The notes under the pieces: generated by a model
Seen by the model: only the letters and a program-made list of their open reading frames with translations
Databases searched by the model: none
What the model was told of the DNA's origin: nothing
Shown: in pieces, positions 24,442-32,600 of the stretch
Numbering within the stretch: the first letter of the stretch is position 1
Layout: each line of letters opens with the position of its first letter
Assembly: GCA_002422345.1 (NCBI GenBank)
Contig: DIUL01000014.1
Coordinates: 1 to 40,072, forward strand
DNA length: 40,072 nucleotides
Reading direction: 5' to 3'
Source: Acetobacteraceae bacterium UBA6159
Lineage (GTDB): Bacteria > Pseudomonadota > Alphaproteobacteria > Acetobacterales > Acetobacteraceae
Program-made: the position numbers and the translations under genes

Positions 24442-25749
24442 TCACCCCGCCGGAAACGCGGCCTCCATCTGGCGGCGGTAGCGATAGGCGGCGTCGGTCT
24501 GGTCGATCCGCACATCGGCCCAGGTCACCGGCTGGCCGGCGGGAACGTCACGGATCAGCGGCACCTTGTTCGCCAGCCCGATCGGCAGGCCGCCGATCCG
24601 CAGGCTGTCGGCCGCGGTCATCAGCTTGCCCCAGACGCAGGCCCCGCCTTCGCCATCCAGCGTCTCCCCGGCCTTGAGATCTCGCTTTGCGGTCGACACG
24701 ACATCGCCGCGGAAGCCGGTGGGGGCGCCGGTTGCTTCCTTGCGGAGAGCGGCGGACAGGATCGAGACGTTCAGCTCCAGCCCGATCAGGTGGAACGGGC
24801 GATACAGCGCCGATACGCGGCCGGAGGGATCGGTCACGACCCCGTATTCCTGGAAGCAGCGTTTGGCGTAGTCGTTCGGAGCCTCGAACACGACATAGAC
24901 GCCCCAGCGCAGGTCATTCGCCACCGTGGTGCCATCGCGGTGCAGGGAGGAAATCACCTCCACCTGGCCGGTATGGTGCAGCACGCCCTGGTTGCCCGGG
25001 CGGAGCTTGTCGGCGAGTTCGTGGGTGCCGACGGCGGGGAAATCCAGCCCCTGCGGCGCGGGCGTCAGGCCGGAGGCATTGGCGACGGCGGCCATCTCGA
25101 TCCCCGACTTCGTGCCATCGAGGAAGGAATTGAACATCTGCGGGTTCATTCCGCCGAGGCGCGCCTGCTCGGGTGTCAGGCCGTAGAAGCTCCAGACGGT
25201 ATCGGGCGTGGAGGCGTGGTACTCTGGCAGGTACTTGGTGCCCTTGCCGGCGGCGATGATGGGGAAGCCGCAGGCCCGCGCCCAGTCCACCAGTTCGCAG
25301 ATCAGGGCTGGCTGGTCGCCATAGGCCAGGGAGTAGACGACGCCGGCCTGTTCGGCTTCCCGCGCGAGCAGGGGGCCGGCGAGGACATCGGCCTCCACGT
25401 TCACCATCACGATGTGCTTGCCGTTGGCGATGGCATGGCGGGCATGGGCGATGCCTGCGGGGGCGTGGCCGGTGGCCTCGACGATCACTTCCACGTCCGG
25501 GGAGGCGATCATGGCCATGGCATCGTCGGTGATGCGGGTGGCGGCAATCAGCCCTTCATCCCAGCCGACGGATCGGCAGGCGGCGCGGGCACGGTCGGGG
25601 GACAGATCGGCGATGGCGGCGACCTGAAGCCCGGGCGTGGTGGGGACCTGGGAGAGGAACATGGAGCCGAATTTCCCGGCGCCGATCAAGCCGACGCGGA
25701 CAGGGCGACCGGCGGCGGCGCGTTTTTGCAGCAGGCTGTACAGGTTCAT
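24442..25749 (-). CDS. NAD(P)-dependent oxidoreductase with C-terminal SAF domain
   Basis: 435-residue protein. The N-terminal Rossmann domain has RVGLIGAGKFGSMFL (residues 18-32) and VEVIVEATGHAPAGI near 85, as in homoserine-dehydrogenase-like enzymes. The C-terminal part (about 350-420) is a SAF domain (TAKRDLKAGETLDGEGG). The combination is sometimes misnamed as a FlgA-like flagellar protein. The reaction is unknown; related proteins act in sugar acid and polyol catabolism. It is divergent from the creatininase-family gene with 67 bases between starts. Confidence 0.88.
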   Translation of the reverse strand: MNLYSLLQKRAAAGRPVRVGLIGAGKFGSMFLSQVPTTPGLQVAAIADLSPDRARAACRSVGWDEGLIAATRITDDAMAMIASPDVEVIVEATGHAPAGIAHARHAIANGKHIVMVNVEADVLAGPLLAREAEQAGVVYSLAYGDQPALICELVDWARACGFPIIAAGKGTKYLPEYHASTPDTVWSFYGLTPEQARLGGMNPQMFNSFLDGTKSGIEMAAVANASGLTPAPQGLDFPAVGTHELADKLRPGNQGVLHHTGQVEVISSLHRDGTTVANDLRWGVYVVFEAPNDYAKRCFQEYGVVTDPSGRVSALYRPFHLIGLELNVSILSAALRKEATGAPTGFRGDVVSTAKRDLKAGETLDGEGGACVWGKLMTAADSLRIGGLPIGLANKVPLIRDVPAGQPVTWADVRIDQTDAAYRYRRQMEAAFPAG

Positions 25750-25816
25750 CCCGGGACCCCTTCCCTCATGCGATTGTTCGTGGCCCCATGGCTACGCGAA
25801 GGCGGGAGAAATGGCG

Positions 25817-26620
25817 ATGGCCCAGACACGGTATGAATATGAATGGCGCAAGCTGCGCGCCGACCAGTTGCGTGAACGCGCGCGCCAGGACGCGATCGTC
25901 GTCCTGCCGATCGCATCCCTCGAACAGCACGGCCCGCATCTGCCGGTCGAGGTCGACTCGATGCTGGGCGAGGAGGTGGCCGCCCGCACCGCCGCCAAGG
26001 TCGCGGAAAAGGGCCAGCCGATCCTGGTCCTGCCCGTCCTGTGGACCGGCCTGTCGGAGCATCACATGAGCTTCGGCGGCACCGTCACGCTCGACAACGC
26101 GGCCTTTGCCGCGGTGGTGGAGGGGGTGGTGAAATCCGTCCTGCGCCACGGCTTCAAGCGCATCGTCCTGCTGAACGCGCATGGCGGGAACGAGAACGCG
26201 CTGCGCACCATCACCGACGACCTGACCCCGAAATACGCCGCAGCGATCGTCCAGTTCACCTACTGGTACGCGGCCGCGGTGCCGATCGCGAAGATCCTCG
26301 AAACCCAGGGCGGGCTGTCGCATGCCTGCGAGGCTGAGACGTCCATGATGATGGCCGTCCGTCCGGACCTGGTGGCGACCGACCGCATCCCGCTGGCCAA
26401 GGCGAACACGACTCCCGCCGTGGATGACGTGGTCGGCGGCGGGGTCTACCGGTGGCGCTCGATCGGCAGCCGGTCGTCCAGCGGCGTGATGGGCAACCCG
26501 GAGGCGGCCACGGCCGAGAAGGGGGAACGGCTGTTCGACGCGATTTCCACCGCGCTGGCGACCAAGCTGTGCAACCAGGAAATGTGGGACCTGCCCTGGA
26601 CATCCGAAACCCTGACGTAG
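25817..26620 (+). CDS. Creatininase family protein
   Basis: Metal-dependent amidohydrolase of the creatininase family, 267 residues. The metal-binding residues are in ASLEQHGPHLPVEVDSMLGE (Glu, His, Asp), NAHGGNENAL and HACEAETSMMM. The segment LPVLWTGLSEHHMSFGGTV is typical. The start MAQTRYEYEW was chosen at 25817 because GGGAG lies 8 bases upstream; an ATG two codons earlier is too close to that site. Family members open lactam rings (creatinine, or formamide in F420/riboflavin pathways); the substrate is unknown. It diverges from the SAF-domain oxidoreductase. Confidence 0.9.
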   Translation: MAQTRYEYEWRKLRADQLRERARQDAIVVLPIASLEQHGPHLPVEVDSMLGEEVAARTAAKVAEKGQPILVLPVLWTGLSEHHMSFGGTVTLDNAAFAAVVEGVVKSVLRHGFKRIVLLNAHGGNENALRTITDDLTPKYAAAIVQFTYWYAAAVPIAKILETQGGLSHACEAETSMMMAVRPDLVATDRIPLAKANTTPAVDDVVGGGVYRWRSIGSRSSSGVMGNPEAATAEKGERLFDAISTALATKLCNQEMWDLPWTSETLT

Positions 26621-26702
26621 ACCGTGTCCGGCCGCACGCTCAGGCGGTCCATGCAGGCCTCGCCTTTCCCTGGGAGAGGCAAGGCCCGGGCGGACTGTCG
26701 GC

Positions 26703-27353
26703 CTATGGCGCGGGCTTCGTCGGCTGGACCTCCACCGCCACCTCGTTCCGCTTGAACCAGGGAAGGGTGAACGGCGGATCATAACCGAGGAACCACGGCG
26801 CGCCGGTGGGCGTCCAGCCGCTGCCGTTCAGTCGGGCGAGCAGCGCCGCCTGCTTCTCGGCAATGCTTGCCTCTGTCGAATGGCCGCTGAAGCGCAACGC
26901 CGCGACGGTTGCCGCCTGCGTGGTAACGATCCTGACCGCGGGGTCGGTCGGCACGGGCGGGGATGGCGCGACCGCCGCCGGCAGGAAGAATCGCATGGTG
27001 ACTTGCGCCTGACCGTTCACGGCGGATGAATCCACCCGCACCGGCGCGGTCATGGCGATCAGGCTCGCCCGCTGTTCGACCGGCGCGGTCATCGCCACCG
27101 TCTGGTTTCCGGCGTTCGCGCCGGTGATGTAGTCGAACAGCAACCGGAACGCGGCCGCCGATGCCTTGTCCTTGGTCTCGGCCGCCGCGGTGGTTTCGGC
27201 CGCGATCGCGGGACCGTAGGCGCGGATTTCGACATCGGCGCCGAGGTCGCGCGTGACCGTGTAGGCCGGCTGCTCGAACAGCCAGGACGCACCGAACACC
27301 GCGAGGCACGCCTCGGCGAAGGTCGTTGCGTAGTAGATCACCTTGTCAAACAT
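26703..27353 (-). CDS. SOUL family heme-binding protein
   Basis: 216-residue protein of the SOUL/HEBP family, which binds heme or tetrapyrroles. The start MFDKVIYYATTFAEACLAVF was placed at 27353; residues 8-25 are hydrophobic and may be a membrane anchor. The family blocks are VTRDLGADVEIRAYGPAIAA, FRLLFDYITGANAGNQTVAM, and the repeated MTAPV (two copies near residues 90 and 100). The C-terminus APWFLGYDPPFTLPWFKRNE is the family ending. It has a Pro- and Ala-rich linker near 145. The physiological role in bacteria is unclear. Confidence 0.9.
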   Translation of the reverse strand: MFDKVIYYATTFAEACLAVFGASWLFEQPAYTVTRDLGADVEIRAYGPAIAAETTAAAETKDKASAAAFRLLFDYITGANAGNQTVAMTAPVEQRASLIAMTAPVRVDSSAVNGQAQVTMRFFLPAAVAPSPPVPTDPAVRIVTTQAATVAALRFSGHSTEASIAEKQAALLARLNGSGWTPTGAPWFLGYDPPFTLPWFKRNEVAVEVQPTKPAP

Positions 27354-27512
27354 CGGGGCCTCCAGGCCATCCACAGATGGGGAGGGGGGCCCGCCGGAGC
27401 AATCGCCCATTCCATCCGGGCCGCCATGACGGTGGCCGGCACCGGCACGATACAGACCGGCACCGGCCTGCCCGCTGACGTCTCCGTTCAGTTCTGGCGC
27501 GTAGGCAGGGTT

Positions 27513-28184
27513 TCAGCGCGATCCGAAGATCGCGCTGCCGACCCGGACCCAGGTGGCGCCATGGGCGATCGCGGTCTCGAAATCCGCCGACATGCCCATC
27601 GACACCACGCCCAGCCCGTGACGCTGGGCACAGGCGGAGAGCCAGGCGAAGTGCGGCGCCGGGTCCTCCCCCTGCGGGGGCACGCACATCAGGCCGGCCA
27701 GCGTGGCGCCGAACCGGGCCTTGCTCGCCTCGATAAAGGCATCCGCCTCGGCGCGGGAGACACCGGATTTCTGCGGTTCCTCTCCGGTATTGACCTCGAT
27801 GAGCAGGGTCGGGCGGCGGCCTTCCTTCTCCATCGCCGCCTCCAGCGCGTCGGCCAGGCGCGGGCGGTCCAATGTCTCGATCACATCGGCGATGCGGACG
27901 GCGTCGCGGGCCTTGTTGGTCTGCAACCCGCCGATGATGTGGAGGCTGAAACGATGGTCGGCGCGCAGGGAGGGGAACTTGCCCTCGGCTTCCTGCACCC
28001 GGTTTTCTCCGAACACGGTCTGCCCGGCGGCCAGCGCCGCCAGCACCGCGTCCTGCGGCTTGGTCTTGGAGACGGCGACCAGCGTCACGTCTTCCGGCCG
28101 CCGGCCGGCGCGGATGGCGGCGTTCGCGATACGCTCACGCACGTGGGCCAGGTTCTCGATGATGGCTTGGGTCTCGGGGCTCAT
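27513..28184 (-). CDS. Pyridoxal phosphate homeostasis protein (YggS/PLPBP family)
   Basis: 223-residue single-domain (beta/alpha)8 protein that binds pyridoxal 5'-phosphate and buffers its level; no enzymatic activity is known in the family. PLP would attach to Lys40 in LVAVSKTKP. Other conserved blocks are FGENRVQEAEGKF, LHIIGGLQTNKARDAV, IEVNTGEEPQKSGV and VSMGMSADFETAIAHGATWVRVG, the last binding the phosphate. It is a lone gene on the minus strand between the SOUL gene and the second binding protein. Confidence 0.95.
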   Translation of the reverse strand: MSPETQAIIENLAHVRERIANAAIRAGRRPEDVTLVAVSKTKPQDAVLAALAAGQTVFGENRVQEAEGKFPSLRADHRFSLHIIGGLQTNKARDAVRIADVIETLDRPRLADALEAAMEKEGRRPTLLIEVNTGEEPQKSGVSRAEADAFIEASKARFGATLAGLMCVPPQGEDPAPHFAWLSACAQRHGLGVVSMGMSADFETAIAHGATWVRVGSAIFGSR

Positions 28185-28246
28185 GTCCGCAGGCTTGCCA
28201 TCCTGGGGGACGGCGTCAAGCGGTTTGGTGGGAGATCAGCCCGCTT

Positions 28247-28275
28247 CCCTCCCCAGGCGCACCACCCGGGGAGGG
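28247..28275 (-). terminator. GC-rich hairpin between the binding protein and yggS genes
   Basis: CCCTCCCC (28247-28254) and GGGGAGGG (28268-28275) form an 8-base stem with a 13-base loop, 12 bases after the stop of the binding-protein gene. There is no following T-run, so it would be a weak or factor-assisted terminator if it acts as one. Confidence 0.3.
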
Positions 28276-28286
28276 CCGGGGCCGTC

Positions 28287-29534
28287 CTAGCTGGCGGGAC
28301 GCTTCATCTTGCAGCTATGCGTCGCGTCCAGGTCGCCGGGCTTCACCACCGTCTCGGTCTTCCAGCCAAGGCCGGTCTTTTCCGAGTCGTATTTCACGTC
28401 CTTGGTGAAGCGGGAGCCGTAGTAGGTCAGGATGATCTGGTGATCGTCCTTCCGCATCGTGGCGGGCTGGCCGGCGGCATCGGTGATCGTGATCCCCTCC
28501 AGCGCCATCGCGACCTTGAACGGGTCGGTCGAGCCCGCCTTCGCGATGGCGGCCACCGTCATTTCGACCGCGGTGCGCCGATCGCCGAAGATGAAGTCGA
28601 AGTCGAACTTCTTCCGGAACTCCTGGATCCAGGCGTCGAGTTCTTTGTTGTTGATTTCAAGGCCCACATTCTCATGCATCGACAGCACGGAATGGACGCG
28701 GTTGTTGCCGCCCGGTCCGATCGCGGTCGGGCTGCCGGCCAGATGGCCCAGCATCGTGTGATACTCGACGGGCAGGCCCGCATCCATGCCGGCCTTCACC
28801 AGCAGCGACAGGTCCTGGCCCCAGTTGCCGGTCAGCAGCGCTTCCGCGCCCGAGGCCTTCACCTTGGCCACGTAGGACGAAAAGTCCTTGATCTTGCCGA
28901 GGGGGATCATTTCCTCCCCGACGACCTGCACATCGGGGCGGAGCAGCGCCAGGTATTTCTTCATGTCACGCTGCGCGGACTGGCCGAAGATGTAGTCCTG
29001 GTTGAGCAGATAGACCTTCGTGATCTTCTTCGGCAGCGCCCGGATCATGATCTCGGCCTGCTGGCCGGCATGCATCGAGAACCGGAAATGCCAGAAGCTG
29101 CATTGTTCGTTCGTCAACTCGGGCGCCAGGGCGCCGCAGTTGATGTAGAGGACGCGATTGTCCTTGTTGCGGGCGTTGTTCTTGTCGACCGCCCCGATCA
29201 GCGCGCTGCCGACATTGGATGGTCCGCAGTTGAAGACGATCTGGATGCCCTCATCGACCATCTTCTGGAGGTTGATGATCGCCTCCCCCGCCTGGCCCTT
29301 GTTGTCCATGGGGACCAGAACGATCTTCTTGCCCAGGACCCCGCCCTTGGCGTTGATCCCGTCGATGACTGTCTGGATGGTCTTGATGCCCTGGTCTCCG
29401 ACCTGGGCGAAGGCCCCCGACAGCAATTCGGAGTAGCCGAAGCGGATCGTGTCATCCGCGGCATTGGCTGGCTGGGCGATCAACCCCGCAAGCGCGAGCA
29501 GGGCGCCGGAGCCCCATTTGAGAAGCCGAGACAT
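28287..29534 (-). CDS. Branched-chain amino acid-type ABC transporter substrate-binding protein (orphan)
   Basis: 415-residue periplasmic binding protein. Residues 1-25 form a signal peptide ending PANA. The mature start is TIRFGYSELLSGAFAQVGDQ, with INAKGGVLGKKIVLVPMDN, typical of the LivJ/LivK/FmdD group. The late segment GDRRTAVEMTVAAIAKAGST is also typical. It is a lone gene without permease or ATPase neighbours and only distantly similar to the binding protein at the left edge, so it probably supplies a different ligand or serves an operon elsewhere. The ligand is unknown. Confidence 0.92.
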   Translation of the reverse strand: MSRLLKWGSGALLALAGLIAQPANAADDTIRFGYSELLSGAFAQVGDQGIKTIQTVIDGINAKGGVLGKKIVLVPMDNKGQAGEAIINLQKMVDEGIQIVFNCGPSNVGSALIGAVDKNNARNKDNRVLYINCGALAPELTNEQCSFWHFRFSMHAGQQAEIMIRALPKKITKVYLLNQDYIFGQSAQRDMKKYLALLRPDVQVVGEEMIPLGKIKDFSSYVAKVKASGAEALLTGNWGQDLSLLVKAGMDAGLPVEYHTMLGHLAGSPTAIGPGGNNRVHSVLSMHENVGLEINNKELDAWIQEFRKKFDFDFIFGDRRTAVEMTVAAIAKAGSTDPFKVAMALEGITITDAAGQPATMRKDDHQIILTYYGSRFTKDVKYDSEKTGLGWKTETVVKPGDLDATHSCKMKRPAS

Positions 29535-29686
29535 TGCGTTTCCTCACTGCGTTTTGTTTTCATTGGCGGGCCGGCTTTGATGCCGATCCATGGTCGCATT
29601 CGCAGTGTGAGGGGACTTCCCGTCGCAGATCAAGCGTTCTGGTGGGCGGCGCTGATTCGGGCTGTCTGGCGGTCTCCCGCCACGGC

Positions 29687-32600
29687 CTACGCCGCCTGGG
29701 ACCTGTCCAGGTCGTCCGTGTCCCGAAGCAGGTAGGCGGGCAGGCATCCTGCCTCGATCTCCAGCAGACGGGCGCCGGTTGCCGGGGGCAGGGGCAGCAT
29801 CGCCTCTCCCGTCGTCCAGCGGCGGATGGCCTGGCCATCGCGTTCCACGGCCCACCAACCCCGGGTCATCTCCGGATGGTCCAGGGGCAGGTCCGTGACC
29901 GTCCCCCCCTCCCGCAGCCGGATGCGGCGGACGGAAAGGCCGAGGGTCCGGCGGTCTTCCCGCCAGGGCTCGTTTTCCGACGGGATCGACGCGCGGGACA
30001 GGAGGCGCGGCATGTCGGAACCGGGCGGCAGGGCGAAGACATAGCGGTCCGGCCCTGTCTCGATCGGGCGGAGAACGCGGTCGCCGACGACGATCCGGGG
30101 CTCCGGGTCCGCGGTGATGGGCCTGACGGGCAGTGGCACGCCCCGCGCTTTGGCCCGGGCGGCCAGCCGGTCCCACACCGGCTTCACCGTCTCCGGCGTA
30201 TCGGCAAACGGCGCAACCGACCCGGCGACACGCCCGCTTTGGCCGCGGAAGTCTGGATGCAGGATCAACGGTCCCGCCGCATTCTCGAACACGCCACGAT
30301 TCCCGGTATCCAGGTAGCTTTCCGCCGGCAGTCCCTCGGCCAGCAGCACGTCATGCGCGTCCAGTTCGATATGCCAGTAGGTCACCGCCGAGCAGGCCGC
30401 TTCCACCAGGATCGTCGCCCCATTGACCAGCAGGCGAGCGGGAATGAGCACGCTGTTGGTGAACAGGGCGTGGTCGGGGGAAACCAGCAGATCGCGTGCC
30501 GGCACGCCCGCGGCGAAGGCGCCGGCACGGATGCGGATGGGGCGGGCTGCGGCGGGGTTCGGATGGCGGGTCAGGTCCAGATGCCGCCGGCCGATCCAGC
30601 GGATCGGGCGCGTCCCGCCGGATGCGAGACATACCGTGTCGCCGATCCGCAGCGCCTCGACCGCGACCGGGCCGTGTGCGGTCAGGATTTCCGTGCCGGA
30701 GGCAAAGCAGGCGATCGTGATCTCATCATCGACCAGTACCTTGGCCTGGCCGAACGTATAGGTGGTGTAGCCGCCCGAGGAGCCGCCGTCGGCCCAGGCC
30801 TCCGGGCCAAGATCGATGATGTCGCCCGCATCCCCGTCCACCTTGACCGTGTTGGACGTAGAGGAAAGGTTCAGGACCTCCAGCGACGACAGGATCAGGG
30901 TGTTGTTGCCTGACCCGGTGATGTCGATCGCCTCGATATCCTGGATGCGGCTGTTGGACTCGGCCGACAGGTCGAGCGTGATCCCCGCCCCATCCAGCGC
31001 CATCGTGTCCGTGCCGGTCCCGCCATGCACGCGGGCGAAGGTCAGGTCGGAGACGGCCAGCCGGTCGTTGCCGGCCCCGCCGATCAGGACATCCGCGCCG
31101 CCCTTGCCGTCCAGCGTGTCGTCGCCCAGGCCGCCGACCATGTTGTTCGCACCGGCTGATCCGGTCAGGGTCTCGGACGCGGATGAGCCGAGGTGGCTGA
31201 CGGACAGGGTGAAGGACTTGCCGAAGACCACGTAGCTTTTGCCGGCGTTCGTCCCGCCCGCCGGGTCGGCGTAGCGCGCGCCGACGACCAGGTCATCGAA
31301 GCCGTCGCCGTTCAGATCGCCCGCGGCGGAAACCGAGAAGCCGGTCTGGTCGTTGGCACCCAGTCCGGTCAGGACGAAGCCGCCATTCCCGGCCTCGATG
31401 TCCGCCAGGTCGACGCTGGCGCCGAAGCCTGAGGAGCGGCCGAACACGACATAGGCCTTGTTGCCGCCCACCGCCCCGATGATCAGGTCATCGACCCCGT
31501 CGCCGTCGATGTCGCCGGCGGAACTGACCGAGTAGCCCGAATCCTCGGACGCCGCATGTCCGGCGATGACGAAGCCGCCCGTCCCGGATGCGATATCGGC
31601 CAACTGAACGGACGCCCCAAACCCCGCATCCGCCCCAAAAACCACATAACTCCTACCCGCTCGGCTTACCGCCCCTACCGCGGCGTAGTAGGCGCCGATG
31701 ATCAGGTCGTTGAAGCCGTCGCCGTTCACATCCCCGGCGGCGGCAACCGAGGCGCCGGACCAGTCATTATGGTTCTGGCCGAGGACGACGAACCCGCCGG
31801 TGCCCCCGGCGATGTCGCTCAGTTCGATACTCGCCCCGAAGCCCGCCGCCTTGCCGAGGACGACGTAGCTTTTGCCGCCCAGAATGGCGGTTGGCGTCGA
31901 GGCCCTGGATGCGCCGATGACGATATCGTCGAAGCCGTCCCCATCCAGGTCACCGGCCGAGGCGACCGACCAGCCTGAATAGTTGAAGGCTTCCTCACCA
32001 TTGATGACGAAGCCGCCGGTTCCCGCCGCGACGTCGCCCAGCGCGACGGTGGACGCGAAGGCGCCGGACTTGCCGAAGATGAGATAGGTCTTGCCGCCGA
32101 ACTGCTTGCCGTTGGGGGAGGCGTTCAGCGCGCCCACCAGCATGTCGTCGAAGCCATCCCCATTGATGTCCCCGGCCGAGGCCACGGAGTTGCCGGACGT
32201 GTCCGAGACGGCTTCTCCCGCCAGGGCGAATCCGCCCGTGCCGGCCCCGATATCCGACAGGCTGATCGTTCCGGTCAGGCCGGATGCCGAACCGAACATC
32301 ACGTAGGTCTGTCCGGACGTGTCGATCCCGCCCGCATAGACGAGGGGCGCGCCGATGATCAGGTCGGTGAAACCGTCGTCGTTGACATCGCCGGCCGATG
32401 CGCCCGAAACGCCCGCGTAGCCGTTCTCGGGCGCGCCGTTGAGCACGAAGCCCTGCGTGCCGGCCGCGAGGTCCGCGAGGTTGATGCTCGCCCCGAACCC
32501 GTTGGCGGTCCCGAAGATCACATAGGCGCTGCCAGTGTTGGACGTGCCGCCGGTGTCGGCGAAGGGTGCCCCGACCAGCAGGTCCTCGAACCCGTCGCCG

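Noticed and set aside
24442..25749. Flagellar FlgA homologue
   Set aside because: Only the small C-terminal SAF domain is shared with FlgA; the bulk is a Rossmann oxidoreductase and no flagellar neighbours are adjacent.
30050..30710. Intein in the Hint-containing protein
   Set aside because: There is a start Cys but no His-Asn junction followed by a second extein; the C-terminal region looks like a tail typical of Hint-domain proteins.
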